Of a DNA stretch of 64,000 nucleotides, positions 32,804 through 42,388 are shown one piece after another; the first letter of the stretch is position 1; each line of letters opens with the position of its first letter. The position numbers and the translations under genes were made by a program. This stretch comes from Nocardia anocheti (lineage in GTDB: Bacteria > Actinomycetota > Actinomycetes > Mycobacteriales > Mycobacteriaceae). The stretch is taken from contig NZ_JAQQFV010000008.1 of the NCBI RefSeq assembly GCF_029675105.1, positions 248,001 through 312,000 on the forward strand. The letters run 5' to 3'. Under the pieces are notes generated by a model. The model was not told where the DNA came from. It saw nothing but the letters and a program-made list of their open reading frames with translations, and ran no database searches.

Positions 32804-34530
32804 TTGACCTCCCGCTCGTAGACCTCCGCCGCTTCCAGCGCCGCCCTGATCCGGTCGACCTCCACCGCGCTCACCCCCGGCGGCGCCGCCACCGCCAGCC
32901 ACCCGTCCAGCACCAAGGTCCCGTACCGATGCCCGTGCCCGTCCACAACACCCTGGGCATTGGTGAGATCGGCCGTGACCTGCCAGAACGTCACGAACGG
33001 CGCCCAGCGCATCTGCGTCGACACGTCGGTTCCGCGTGGTTCGCTCAGCCAGTCCGGCTGGGTGAAGATGAGGTCGGCCGACCACCACACGATGGGGTCG
33101 GAGGGGTGTTGGAGGTAGGCGATGCGGGGCGCGCGCCAGGTCTCGGGCGGGCCGAGGTCGGTGGCATCGTCGGCGAAGCGGACCACCAGGCCGTCGGCGT
33201 AGACGGGCTCCACCTGCGGTGATCCCGGATCGCGCCGGTCGACGAACTGTTTCCACAGCCGGTTGGAGTTCGGCGGCCCCACCCACAACGCCCCGTCGAC
33301 CTTTTCACGCAGATCACCCAGCCCGTCGAACGCCTCCTCCGACCCCTGCGATCCCAGACTCTCCCCGTAGACGAACAGTTTCGGCCGCTGCCCCTCCGGT
33401 TGGGCCAGCCAGCGCTGATACACCGCGTCGAACAGTTCCCGGCTCGCCGCGGCGGCCTTCTCACGGTCGGACAGGAACGACAGCACACTCGGCAGATAGG
33501 AGTACTGGGTGGCCACGATGGCGGTGTCGCCGCCGTAGAGGTATTCGATCGCGCCCGCCGCCATCCCGTTGACCCAGCCGGTGCCCGTGGTGGTCACCAC
33601 CACCATGGCCTCGCGCTCGAACGCCTTGGTCCGGTCGAGTTCCGCGACGGCCAGTTGCGCGGCGGTCTGGTCCTCGTGCGTGGATTCCAGGCCCACGTAG
33701 GCCCGAATCGGTTCGCGCGCGGGCTTTCCCGTCACTTCGGCGATATCGGCGGCGCTGGGACCGTTGGACACGAACCACCGGCCCTCGTACCCGAGGGTCT
33801 GCCAGGCGGCCAGCGAGGCCGGGCTGCCCGAGCGTTCGGGACTCATCGGCTGCACCGCGTACGGGGTCACCCGATCGTTGCGCACGCTGAACGCGGAGTT
33901 GGCGGCGGCGAAGAACGCCCGCGAGGCCACGCCGTTGAACAGGGTCGTCGCGAACACCACCAGCACCAGCGCCCCGGCGGCGGGCGCGAGCTCGCGGGGC
34001 ACCTTCACCCAGCGGTTGAGCTGACGCGCCAGCACCAGCACCAGCGTGCGCACCGTGCGGTAGGCGGCCACCACCGCGACACCGACCGCCACGCTGAGCA
34101 GCCCGGTGCGCAGGTAGGCGGGCGTGGTGGTCCCGGCCATTCCCATCAGCGAGGTGATCTCGCGCTGCCAGCGCGCCGACTGGATCAGCATCAGCCCCGC
34201 GACCAGCACGCACACGACCAGCACCGTCGCCTTGATGCCGTAGCGCAGCCGGTCCGAGGGGCTGGGGATCGGGATGCGCGCCCGCACCCAGCGCCGGAAG
34301 ATCCACTCCAGCACGCAGCCGAGCCCGTAGCCGATGGCGGCGTTGATTCCGCTGATCAGGCCCTGGAACAGCCAGTCACGCGGCACCAGCGAGGGGGTCA
34401 CCGACAGGGCGAAGAACAGCGTGGCCAGTACCAGGCCCGGGTAGTTGAGGTCGATGACGTCCTCGGCACGGCGCAGCAACGCGGCGCCGCGCGCACGCAA
34501 CGTCACGAGGGTCGAGCCTGCCGCAGACAC
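32800..34530 (-). CDS. Alpha/beta-hydrolase membrane protein, PF10081 type, copy 1
   Basis: A 576-residue protein. Four or five helices occupy residues 20-220 (LNYPGLVLATLFFALSVTPS, then AGLMLIQSARWQREI). The C-terminal half is an alpha/beta-hydrolase with nucleophile LFVYGESLGSQGSE (Ser near 403). Conserved phrases are TGTGWVNGMAAGAIEYLYGGD and DGHGHRYGTLVLDGW. These actinobacterial proteins have no firm function; an envelope lipid or polymer is a plausible target. GTG 34530 is chosen because CATACT ends 6 nt before it. It resembles copy 2 (35004-36800) throughout. Confidence 0.8.
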   Translation of the reverse strand: MSAAGSTLVTLRARGAALLRRAEDVIDLNYPGLVLATLFFALSVTPSLVPRDWLFQGLISGINAAIGYGLGCVLEWIFRRWVRARIPIPSPSDRLRYGIKATVLVVCVLVAGLMLIQSARWQREITSLMGMAGTTTPAYLRTGLLSVAVGVAVVAAYRTVRTLVLVLARQLNRWVKVPRELAPAAGALVLVVFATTLFNGVASRAFFAAANSAFSVRNDRVTPYAVQPMSPERSGSPASLAAWQTLGYEGRWFVSNGPSAADIAEVTGKPAREPIRAYVGLESTHEDQTAAQLAVAELDRTKAFEREAMVVVTTTGTGWVNGMAAGAIEYLYGGDTAIVATQYSYLPSVLSFLSDREKAAAASRELFDAVYQRWLAQPEGQRPKLFVYGESLGSQGSEEAFDGLGDLREKVDGALWVGPPNSNRLWKQFVDRRDPGSPQVEPVYADGLVVRFADDATDLGPPETWRAPRIAYLQHPSDPIVWWSADLIFTQPDWLSEPRGTDVSTQMRWAPFVTFWQVTADLTNAQGVVDGHGHRYGTLVLDGWLAVAAPPGVSAVEVDRIRAALEAAEVYEREVK

Positions 34531-34667
34531 TCCCACAGTATGGCTGGCCGGTCGGACACAGCGGGCCGTTGTGAGTGGCGGGTCGGTCACTGTCGGCGGC
34601 AACTACCCATCACACTCGAGTAGTTTCCCCCGTCCGCGCGAACCCCCTGCTCAGCACACTTGTTCCC

Positions 34668-34958
34668 ATGAGCACACCGAATGCCAAGCCGAAGAACACC
34701 ACGGCCTACATGGCGCAGGCCGCGATCGCGTTCGCCGTCAGCCTGTTCGGGACCGGCGCCGGGATCGCCTACCTGCCGCTGGACGGCTGGCAGCGCGCCT
34801 TCCTGGCCATGTCGGGCCTGTTCCTGGTGACCAGCTGCTTCACCCTCGCCAAGGTCGTGCGCGACCAGCAGGAGACCCAGTCGCTGATCGGACGGATCGA
34901 CGAGGCCCGGCTGGAACAGCTGATCGCCGAACACAATCCGTTCAAGTCGGTGTCGTGA
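34668..34958 (+). CDS. YiaA/YiaB-family membrane protein
   Basis: A 96-residue protein with two hydrophobic helices (about 15-36 and 43-64), DGWQRAFLAMSGLFLVTSCFTLAKVVRDQQE, matching the YiaAB two-helix domain. Function is unknown. A hydrophilic tail, RIDEARLEQLIAEHNPFKSV, follows. CACACT ends 7 nt before the ATG and there is no ribosome site. It sits between two PF10081 paralogues, divergent from copy 1. Confidence 0.85.
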   Translation: MSTPNAKPKNTTAYMAQAAIAFAVSLFGTGAGIAYLPLDGWQRAFLAMSGLFLVTSCFTLAKVVRDQQETQSLIGRIDEARLEQLIAEHNPFKSVS

Positions 34959-34965
34959 GGGAGTT

Positions 34966-35000
34966 CGGGCGGCCCCGATCGAGGGGTTCGGGGCCGTCCG
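34966..35000. terminator. Bidirectional terminator between YiaAB and hydrolase copy 2
   Basis: CGGGCGGCCCCGA / TCGGGGCCGTCCG, 13 bp with one G-T mismatch and a 9-nt loop, 7 nt after the YiaAB stop and 3 nt before the end of the opposing gene. Confidence 0.7.
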
Positions 35001-35003
35001 ATC

Positions 35004-36800
35004 TCACTTGAGCTGACGCTCGGTGACCATCGATTCGATCAGGTACGTCTTGATCCGCTCCGCCAATTCCGGTGTGTAGTCCGGAGGTTGGGCCACCGCG
35101 GCCCACGCGTCCGGCACGAGGTTGCCGTAGTTGTGGCCGTGCCCATCCGAAACCGTCTGCGCGCGTGGCAGATCCGCCGCGACCTGCCAGAACGTGACGA
35201 TCGGATACCACGACATCGACGGCGACACATCGGGTCCGCGCTTCTCGCGCAGCCAATCGGGCTGGCCGAACAGCAGATCCGGTGACCACCACACCACCGG
35301 ATCGGAGGCGTGCTGGAGATAGACGATGCGCGGATCGGTCCAGTTGGGCGAGGGTTTCCCGAGCTGATCGGCACTCGCGGCGAAACGCACCGACAGGCCG
35401 TCGGCAAAGGTCGGGGTGATCTCCTCGGTGCCGGGATCGCGGCGCCGCACGAACTCCGACCACAGACGGTTGGAGTTGGGCGGGCCCACCCAGAGCACGC
35501 CGTCGGTCCGGTTGCGGATATCGGCCAGGCCGGAGAAGGCGCCCTCCGAGCCCTGCGAACCCAGGCTCTCGCCGTAGACGAGCAGTTTCGGCCGGTTGTC
35601 CTCGGGCAGCGCCGACCAGCGCTCGTAGACCTTGTCGAAGAGCAGGCGGCCCATCGTCATCGACTTGTCGCGGTCGGACAGGAACGACAGCGCGCTGGGC
35701 AGATACGAGTACTGGGTGGCCACCAGCGCGGTGTCGCCGTTGAACATCAGCTCCACGGCCTCGGCACTGGTCGTGTCGACCCAGCCGGTCCCGGTGGTGC
35801 TGATGACGACCAGCACTTCGCGCTCGAAAGCCTTGGTCCGGTCGAGTTCGGCGACGGCGAGATCGGTCTGCGCCTCGAAGCCGTCGGCCGATTCCAGGCC
35901 CGTGTACACCCGGATCGGTTCGCGGGCGGGCTTTCCGGTGATCTGCTCGATGGCCAGCGGAGTCGGCGCGTTGGCCACGAACCAGCGGCCCTCCGAACCG
36001 AGGGTGTCCCAGGCCGCGAGCGAGGCGGGGCTGCCGGAACGTTCGGGCAGGGTCGGCTGGATCGCGTGCGCGGAGGTGTGGCTGTTGCGGGCGCCGAACG
36101 CCGAATTGGCCACGGTGAAAAAGGCTTTGGCCAGCACGCCGTTGAACAGCAGCACCGCGGCGACGCCGACGATGAGGATGCCGAGCGGGCGGGCGAAGGA
36201 GGCGGGGATGCGCACCCACTGGTTGAGCCCGCGGCTCACCGCGCGGACCAGGCGCACGACACCGCGCGAGATCCAGATCAAGAGTCCGACCACCACCGCG
36301 CCCAGCAGCGTGGTGCGCAGGTAACCGGCCAGCGATTCCGAGACCGGTTCCATGCCCATGAGATCGGTGATCTCGCGTTGCCAGCGCGCCGATTGCAGCG
36401 TGATCAGGATCGCGAACACCAGGCAGACGAGCACGATCGCGGTCTTCACCGCGAGCCCGGTCCAGCTCGGCCGTTTCGCCCAGGCCGCCCTGGCGTTGTC
36501 GGGCCAGGGGATTCGGGGTTGCACCCAGCGGCGCCAGGCCCAGGCCAGCGCGCAGCCGAGGCCGTAGCCGATGGTGGCGTTGATGCCGCTGACCAGGCCC
36601 TGGAAGAACCAGCCGCGCGGCAGCAGCGAGGGCGTCATCGACCAGCCGTAGAACATGGTGGCCACGACCAGGCCGGTGTAGTTCGGATGGAAGAACCGCT
36701 CCACCAGGTGGATCACGCGCAGCTTGCCGGACTCAGGTCGCGTCGGGGCGGGTGCGACGGCCGCCGGAGCGGGAGCCGAGCTCGCATCATCGATGGTCAA
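35004..36800 (-). CDS. Alpha/beta-hydrolase membrane protein, PF10081 type, copy 2
   Basis: A 598-residue paralogue of the 32800-34530 gene. The N-terminus is Ala/Pro-rich, then helices start at FFHPNYTGLVVATMFYGWSM. The hydrolase half has LLVYGESLGSQGSEGAF. Shared phrases include RTKAFEREVLVVISTTGTGWVD and GPPNSNRLW, so the two arose by duplication. The start codon is TTG, supported by GAGGAG 7 nt upstream. It follows purL by 23 nt and may be co-transcribed with it. Confidence 0.82.
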   Translation of the reverse strand: MTIDDASSAPAPAAVAPAPTRPESGKLRVIHLVERFFHPNYTGLVVATMFYGWSMTPSLLPRGWFFQGLVSGINATIGYGLGCALAWAWRRWVQPRIPWPDNARAAWAKRPSWTGLAVKTAIVLVCLVFAILITLQSARWQREITDLMGMEPVSESLAGYLRTTLLGAVVVGLLIWISRGVVRLVRAVSRGLNQWVRIPASFARPLGILIVGVAAVLLFNGVLAKAFFTVANSAFGARNSHTSAHAIQPTLPERSGSPASLAAWDTLGSEGRWFVANAPTPLAIEQITGKPAREPIRVYTGLESADGFEAQTDLAVAELDRTKAFEREVLVVISTTGTGWVDTTSAEAVELMFNGDTALVATQYSYLPSALSFLSDRDKSMTMGRLLFDKVYERWSALPEDNRPKLLVYGESLGSQGSEGAFSGLADIRNRTDGVLWVGPPNSNRLWSEFVRRRDPGTEEITPTFADGLSVRFAASADQLGKPSPNWTDPRIVYLQHASDPVVWWSPDLLFGQPDWLREKRGPDVSPSMSWYPIVTFWQVAADLPRAQTVSDGHGHNYGNLVPDAWAAVAQPPDYTPELAERIKTYLIESMVTERQLK

Positions 36801-36823
36801 GCTCGGCTCCTCAGCTCTTCGAC

Positions 36824-39136
36824 TTACGTGTGCGCTCCGAACAGCTTAGGCAGCGTGCCCTCGAACGCCTCGCGCAATTCGGCGAGTGTCACCGAGAACT
36901 GGCCCTGCACCTCGACCGAATCCGAGCCCTGGTCCACCACGCCGATGCGCACCCACGGCAGCTGCCGCGCGTCGCACATCTTGGTGAACCGGGTCTCCTC
37001 CGAGCGCGGCACCGCGACGAGCACGCGCCCGGCCGACTCGGAGAACAGCTGCACGAACGGGTCGGTGCCCTCGGGAAGCACGATGCGGCAACCGGTCTCG
37101 CCCGCCAGTGCGGCCTCGACGACGGTCTGCGCGAGACCACCCTCGGACAGGTCGTGCGCGGCGGAGATCATGCCGTCGCGCGAACCCGATGTGAGCACCT
37201 CCGAGAGCAGCTGCTCGCGGGCGAAGTCGACCTTGGGCGGCACGCCACCGAGGTGATCGTGCACGACCTGCGACCAGATCGAGCCGTCGAGCTCGTCGTG
37301 GGTCTCGCCGAGCAGGATCAGCGACTCACCCGGTTCGAGGCCGAGGCCGGTGGGGATGCGACGGTGGACGTCGTCGATCACACCGAGCACGCCGACCACC
37401 GGGGTGGGCAGGATGGCGTCCTTGCCGGTCTGGTTGTAGAAGCTGACGTTGCCGCCGGTCACCGGAATGCCCAGCGCCGCACAGCCGTCCGCCAGACCGC
37501 GCACGGCCTGCTGGAACTGCCACATCACGCCCGGGTCCTCCGGCGAACCGAAGTTCAGGCAGTTGGTGACGGCCTTCGGGGTGGCGCCGGTGGTGGCGAC
37601 ATTGCGGAAGGCCTCGGCCAGCGCCAGCTGCGCGCCGGTGTAGGGGTCGAGCTTGGTGTAGCGGCCCGAGGCGTCGGTGGCCAGGGCGATGCCGCGGCCG
37701 GACTCCTCGTCGATGCGCACGACACCGGCGTCGGCGTGCTCGGCCAGCACGGTGTTGCCACGCACGTAGCGGTCGTACTGCTCGGTGATCCACTTGCGGC
37801 TGCACAGCTGCGGGCTGGCGATCATCGTCAGCAGGGTTTCGCGCAGCTCGTCGGCCGTCTCGGGCCGGGTGAGGTCGGCGGTGGTGTCGGCGATCAGCGC
37901 GTCCTGGGTGTCGGGACGCTGGACCGGGCGCTCGTAGACCGGGCCCTCGTGGGCGACGGTGCGCGGCGGCACGTCCACCACGGTCTCACCGTGCCAGGAG
38001 ATGACGAGGTGGTCGCCGTCGGTGACCTCACCGATGACGGTGGCCAGCACGTCGTGGCGCTTGCAGACAGCCATGAAGGCGTCCACGTTCTCGGGGGTGA
38101 CCACCGCGCACATGCGTTCCTGCGATTCGCTCGACAGGATCTCGGCGGGGGTCATGTGCTTGGCGCGCAGCGGGACCTTGGTCAGGTCGATGTGCATGCC
38201 GCCGTCTCCGGCCGCGGCCAGTTCGGACGTGGCGCAGGACAGTCCGGCACCGCCGAGGTCCTGGATGCCGACGACCAGTCCGGCCTTGTACAGGTCCAGG
38301 CAGCACTCGATGAGCACCTTCTCGGTGAACGGGTCACCGACCTGCACGGCGGGCAGCTTCTTGCGGCCGGTGCCGCCGCCACCAGGCGCAGTGTGATTGT
38401 CCTCGCCGGAGAAGGTGTCCGAGGCGAGCACCGACACGCCACCGATGCCGTCGAGGCCGGTGCGCGCGCCGAACAGGATGATCTTGTTGCCCGCGCCGGA
38501 GGCGAAGGCCAGGTGCAGGTCTTCCACGCGCATCGCGCCCGCGCACAGCGCGTTCACGAGCGGGTTGCCCTGGTAGGAGGCGTCGAAGACGGTCTCGCCG
38601 CCGACATTCGGCAGGCCGAGGGAGTTGCCGTAGCCGCCCACACCGCGGACCACGCCGTCGACCACGCGCCGGGTGTCGGCCGCGTCGGCCGCGCCGAAGC
38701 GCAGCTGGTCCATCACCGCGATCGGGCGCGCGCCCATCGCCATGATGTCGCGCACGATGCCGCCGACGCCGGTGGCCGCGCCCTGGTACGGCTCGACGTA
38801 GGACGGGTGGTTGTGGCTCTCGACCTTGAACGTGACGGCCCAGCCGTCACCGATGTCGACCACACCGGCGTTCTCGCCGATCCCGGCCAGCATGGAGGCT
38901 TTCATCTCGTCGGTGGTCGTCTGGCCGAAGTAGCGCAGATGAACCTTGGACGACTTGTACGAGCAGTGCTCGCTCCACATCACCGAGTACATCGCCAGTT
39001 CGGCGTCGGTGGGCCGACGGCCCAGAATCTCCTTGATGCGGGCGTACTCGTCGTCTTTGAGACCGAGTTCCTTGTACGGCTGCGGAGCATCCGGGGTGGC
39101 TGCGGCGGTGGCGACGGTGTCGACCTGCAGTGTCAC
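36824..39136 (-). CDS. purL: Phosphoribosylformylglycinamidine synthase subunit PurL
   Basis: Large subunit of FGAM synthase, which works with PurQ (glutaminase) and PurS. The 770 residues are the short, Gram-positive type. Motifs: MYSVMWSEHCSYKSSKVHLR, AVTFKVESHNHPSYVEPYQG, GATGVGGIVRDIMAMGARP and GIQDLGGAGLSCATSELA. A second ATP-site repeat has AHDLSEGGLAQTVVEA. The GTG start has AAAGGA upstream. purQ and purS are 4.5 kb further on rather than adjacent. Confidence 0.97.
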   Translation of the reverse strand: MTLQVDTVATAAATPDAPQPYKELGLKDDEYARIKEILGRRPTDAELAMYSVMWSEHCSYKSSKVHLRYFGQTTTDEMKASMLAGIGENAGVVDIGDGWAVTFKVESHNHPSYVEPYQGAATGVGGIVRDIMAMGARPIAVMDQLRFGAADAADTRRVVDGVVRGVGGYGNSLGLPNVGGETVFDASYQGNPLVNALCAGAMRVEDLHLAFASGAGNKIILFGARTGLDGIGGVSVLASDTFSGEDNHTAPGGGGTGRKKLPAVQVGDPFTEKVLIECCLDLYKAGLVVGIQDLGGAGLSCATSELAAAGDGGMHIDLTKVPLRAKHMTPAEILSSESQERMCAVVTPENVDAFMAVCKRHDVLATVIGEVTDGDHLVISWHGETVVDVPPRTVAHEGPVYERPVQRPDTQDALIADTTADLTRPETADELRETLLTMIASPQLCSRKWITEQYDRYVRGNTVLAEHADAGVVRIDEESGRGIALATDASGRYTKLDPYTGAQLALAEAFRNVATTGATPKAVTNCLNFGSPEDPGVMWQFQQAVRGLADGCAALGIPVTGGNVSFYNQTGKDAILPTPVVGVLGVIDDVHRRIPTGLGLEPGESLILLGETHDELDGSIWSQVVHDHLGGVPPKVDFAREQLLSEVLTSGSRDGMISAAHDLSEGGLAQTVVEAALAGETGCRIVLPEGTDPFVQLFSESAGRVLVAVPRSEETRFTKMCDARQLPWVRIGVVDQGSDSVEVQGQFSVTLAELREAFEGTLPKLFGAHT

Positions 39137-39300
39137 GGGAGACCAGGGTCCTTTCGGCCGGGGGGAACTTACCTGCAGAGTCTAATCGGCCCCGGCCGGG
39201 CTCCCGCGCCGCCCCGTACCTGCCGCTGCCGAAGGGCCCGACGGATTCGAGCTGATCACACCCGCGCTTCGACCAGGCGCTGACCCGTTAGTCTGACGCC
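39137..39300. promoter_or_regulatory. Divergent purL / mannosyltransferase promoter region
   Basis: A 164-nt gap. On the plus side TAGTCT (39289-39294) ends 6 nt before GTG 39301, a leaderless arrangement. Nothing distinctive was seen for the purL side. Confidence 0.4.
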
Positions 39301-40587
39301 GTGAACGAAAGTCCGGGGGTTGCCGAGCAGGTCGAGCCGCCTGTTCCCGCGCGCGGGGCGGAATCGAGCGCCACTTCTTCCGGTCAGGACCGTCCGCCCG
39401 AGCCGCTGGATCCGGACCGTCAGCGTCGCTGGCTGGCCGCGGCCGTGGGGCTTTTCGTCTTCTCCGCGGCCGTCGCGCTGCTGGCGCACTGGTGGCACGG
39501 CTTCATCGATCTGCAGGTCTACCGCAACGGCGCGCGCGTGTGGCTCGACGGCGGCGATCTCTACGGCCCGATGCCCCCGGTCTACGGCCTCGGCCTGCCC
39601 TTCACCTACCCGCCGCTGGCGGCCATGTTCTTCGTGCCGCTGGCGTTGATGCCGCTGGTGGTGGCCGAGATCGTGGTGCTGGTGACCTCGCTGGTGAGCC
39701 TGGGCATCGCGCTGTGGCTGGCGCTGGTGCGGGTGCGTCCCGAACTCGACCGGATCTCGGTGCTGACCGTGGTGATCGCCGGTCTCGGGCTGGCGCAGTT
39801 CCTCGAACCGGTGCGTCAGACCTTCAACTTCGGTCAGATCAACCTGGTGCTGATGGCCGTGGTCGCCGTCGACGCGCTGATCCGCAAGCCGTTCTGGCCG
39901 CGCGGCATGCTCATCGGCGTCGCCGTGTCGATCAAGCTCATCCCCGCCGGATACCTGCTCTACTTCCTGCTGCGCCGCGACTGGAAGGCCGCGGCCACCC
40001 TGGTGGTCTCGGCGGCGGGCGCGGTGGGCATCGGGTTCCTGCTGTTCCCCAACGACTCGGTGCAGTACTGGTTCCACACCGTCACCGACACCGGCCGCAT
40101 CGGCACCCCGTACTTCGCGGGCAACCAGTCGATCAAGGGCACGCTGTTCCGGCTCGGCCTCGACGAGACGGTGACCACCGGGCTGTGGATCGCGCTGTCG
40201 GTGCTGACCGTCGGCCTGGCCGCGATCTGGATGGTGCGGCTCATCGAGGCGGGCTCGGAGGTGTCGGCGCTGCTGGTGAACGCGGCCGCGATCCTGCTGG
40301 TCTCGCCGGTGTCGTGGTCGCACCACTGGGTGTGGGCGGCGCCCGCGCTGGTCGTGGCGGTGGATCAGGCCACCCGCCGCCGTTCGCGCGGCTTCACCGC
40401 CGTGGTCGCCCTGTTCACGCTGATGTTCATCGTCGGCCCGCAGTGGGTGCTACCGCATTCCGAGGACAAGGAACTGGCCTGGAGCTGGTGGCAGCAGATC
40501 ATCGGCAGCAGCTATGTGTGGGCCACCTTCGCGGTGATCGTCTACGCGGTGTGCACCTACCGACCGGCCAAGCCCGCCGTCGCCTGA
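39301..40587 (+). CDS. GT87-type polyprenol-phosphate mannosyltransferase
   Basis: A 428-residue integral membrane enzyme with a disordered Pro/Ser N-terminus (about 1-40) and about ten helices. The GT-C aspartate signature is HGFIDLQVYRNGARVWLDGGDLY near residue 70, and FTYPPLAAMFFVPLALMPL follows, a GT87 (PimE/Rv2181-like) pattern. Such enzymes add alpha-1,2-mannose from polyprenyl-phosphomannose to PIM/lipomannan. The exact position in the glycan is not determinable. The gene is probably leaderless (TAGTCT-N6-GTG). Confidence 0.82.
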   Translation: MNESPGVAEQVEPPVPARGAESSATSSGQDRPPEPLDPDRQRRWLAAAVGLFVFSAAVALLAHWWHGFIDLQVYRNGARVWLDGGDLYGPMPPVYGLGLPFTYPPLAAMFFVPLALMPLVVAEIVVLVTSLVSLGIALWLALVRVRPELDRISVLTVVIAGLGLAQFLEPVRQTFNFGQINLVLMAVVAVDALIRKPFWPRGMLIGVAVSIKLIPAGYLLYFLLRRDWKAAATLVVSAAGAVGIGFLLFPNDSVQYWFHTVTDTGRIGTPYFAGNQSIKGTLFRLGLDETVTTGLWIALSVLTVGLAAIWMVRLIEAGSEVSALLVNAAAILLVSPVSWSHHWVWAAPALVVAVDQATRRRSRGFTAVVALFTLMFIVGPQWVLPHSEDKELAWSWWQQIIGSSYVWATFAVIVYAVCTYRPAKPAVA

Positions 40588-41880
40588 TCAGTCCAGTTCG
40601 ACCGGGGTCAGGAAGGCTGCCAGCGCGGCGGCGTAGGCGGGCACGTCGGCGGCGGCCATGAGTTCGCGGCAGGAGTGCATGGCGAGCTGGGGGGCGCCGA
40701 TGTCGACGGTGGAGATGCCCGTGCGCGCCGCCGTCATCGGGCCGATGGTCGACCCGCACGGCAGATCCGCCCGGTGCACATACCGCTGCAACGGCACCCC
40801 GGCCTGCGCGCAGGCCAGCGCGAACGCACCCGCGCCCGCCGCGTCGGTGGCATAGCGCAGGTTCTGGTTGACCTTGAGCACCGGCCCGCCGCCGACCTCG
40901 ATACGGTGCGCGGGCTCGTGCCGCTCCGGGTAGTTGGGGTGGGTGGCGTGCGCCATGTCACCGGAGGCCACGATCGAACCGGCCAGGGCGGCGAGGTAAT
41001 CCGCGCGGCCACCACCGCGGGAGAGCACGATCCGTTCCAGCACCGCGGGCAGCAGATCCGACTGGGCGCCCCGATCGGACTGGCTGCCGACCTCCTCGTG
41101 GTCGAACATCACCAGCACCGCAGTGGCGCCGCCCGGTTCGTCGACGGCGGCGAGGAACGCCTGCAATCCGGCGTAGCAGGTGCCCTGGTTGTCCAGCCGG
41201 GGCGCGCTGACCAGGTCGTGCTCGCGGCCGACCAGGGTGCTGGGCGCCAGATCGTGGGTCATCAGTTCCCAGCCGAGCACATCGGCACCGGCCACCCCGG
41301 CCCGCTCGGCGACGAAGTCGAGGAAGGCGGTGTTCGCCTCGCCGATCCCCCAGATGGCGTTGACGTGGCGCTGCGGGTCCAGGGTGACCCCGCGCCGGTC
41401 CTCGGACAGGTGGATGGCCAGCTGCGGCACCCGCAGGATGGGCTCGTCGATGCGCACCAGCAGATCGCGCATCCGGTCACCCTCGCGCACGCTCAGTCGT
41501 CCCGAGATGCCGAGTTCGCGATCGAGCCACGAGTTCAGCCAGGCCCCGCCGTAGGGCTCGAGCCCGACCAGCTGCCAGCCCGCCGACGCCAGGTCCGGAT
41601 GCTGCTTGACCCGCAGATTCGGGCTGTCGGTGTGCGCGCCGACCACCCGGAACGGGTCGGTGGGCGCGGCGTCGAAATCGGCCCAGGCGATCAGCGAACC
41701 CCCGCGCACCACATAGTGTTTGCCGCCCGCCGATTCCCAGGGCTGGGCCTCCGGCAGCGGCGTGAAGCCGTTCGCGTCCAGCTCGGCGGCCACCGTCGCG
41801 CACACGTGGAACGGCGAGGGCGAGGCATCGATGAAGGCACACAGTCCGCTGGCAGTGGCCGCTGTCAGAGATACAGGCAT
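40588..41880 (-). CDS. pepC: M18 family aspartyl aminopeptidase
   Basis: A 430-residue zinc aminopeptidase, DNPEP/ApeB type, the Rv0800 (pepC) equivalent. The metal site has VVGAHTDSPNLRVK, LDNQGTCYAGLQ, MFDHEEVGSQSDRGA and SGDMAHATHPNYPERH. It removes N-terminal acidic residues from peptides in the cytosol. The ATG has TAGTAT (41893-41888) ending 7 nt before it. It is downstream of the MarR gene on the same strand, 17 nt apart. Confidence 0.93.
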   Translation of the reverse strand: MPVSLTAATASGLCAFIDASPSPFHVCATVAAELDANGFTPLPEAQPWESAGGKHYVVRGGSLIAWADFDAAPTDPFRVVGAHTDSPNLRVKQHPDLASAGWQLVGLEPYGGAWLNSWLDRELGISGRLSVREGDRMRDLLVRIDEPILRVPQLAIHLSEDRRGVTLDPQRHVNAIWGIGEANTAFLDFVAERAGVAGADVLGWELMTHDLAPSTLVGREHDLVSAPRLDNQGTCYAGLQAFLAAVDEPGGATAVLVMFDHEEVGSQSDRGAQSDLLPAVLERIVLSRGGGRADYLAALAGSIVASGDMAHATHPNYPERHEPAHRIEVGGGPVLKVNQNLRYATDAAGAGAFALACAQAGVPLQRYVHRADLPCGSTIGPMTAARTGISTVDIGAPQLAMHSCRELMAAADVPAYAAALAAFLTPVELD

Positions 41881-41897
41881 GCGCCCGATACTAGGGG

Positions 41898-42335
41898 CTA
41901 ACGCTCGGCGATGACCCCGAGCGCGGTGACCAGATCGCCGTAGCGGCGGGCACCGAGGCGGGCGCGCAGTTCCTCTTCGGCGGCCTGTTCCTCGGCCCGG
42001 ATCTTGGCGACCAGTTTGGCGCCGAGGCTGCTCAGGCCGATGAGGATGCGCCTGCGGTCGTCGGTGGCGGCGACGCGGAAGATGAGCCCGCGTTCGGCGA
42101 GGTTGTCGGCGTGCCGGGTCGCCGAGGACGGCGCCAGGCGCGCCTGGGTGGCCAGTTCCGACATGGTGATGCCCTCGTCGGTGGACAGCTGCGACAGGAT
42201 CGCCCAGTGGTCGGCCGAGAGATTGTCGGCGGTGAGCGCGGATTCCAGCCGCCGCACCCAGTTCCGCTCGGCGCGACGCAGCGCGGCATGCAATGTGGAA
42301 TACCCACTTATGATGGACACCGAATGCTTTCCCAC
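41898..42335 (-). CDS. MarR-family regulator next to an AmiC-like protein
   Basis: A 145-residue winged-helix repressor. The recognition helix region is MSELATQARLAPSSATRHAD and the wing is AATDDRRRILIGLSSLG. It likely controls the divergent AmiC-like gene and its own expression in response to a small ligand. GTG 42335 follows GATATT by 7 nt with no ribosome site, so it too may be leaderless. An internal GTG 15 nt on is an alternative. Confidence 0.82.
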   Translation of the reverse strand: MGKHSVSIISGYSTLHAALRRAERNWVRRLESALTADNLSADHWAILSQLSTDEGITMSELATQARLAPSSATRHADNLAERGLIFRVAATDDRRRILIGLSSLGAKLVAKIRAEEQAAEEELRARLGARRYGDLVTALGVIAER

Positions 42336-42388
42336 CTGCCGAAATATCCGTCGAACGACGCCGTTCGCACCAGTGGATAGAGTACCGA

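Noticed and set aside
36752..39283. Plus-strand frame of about 840 codons opposite purL
   Set aside because: Long only because of codon bias; PurL motifs fix the minus strand.
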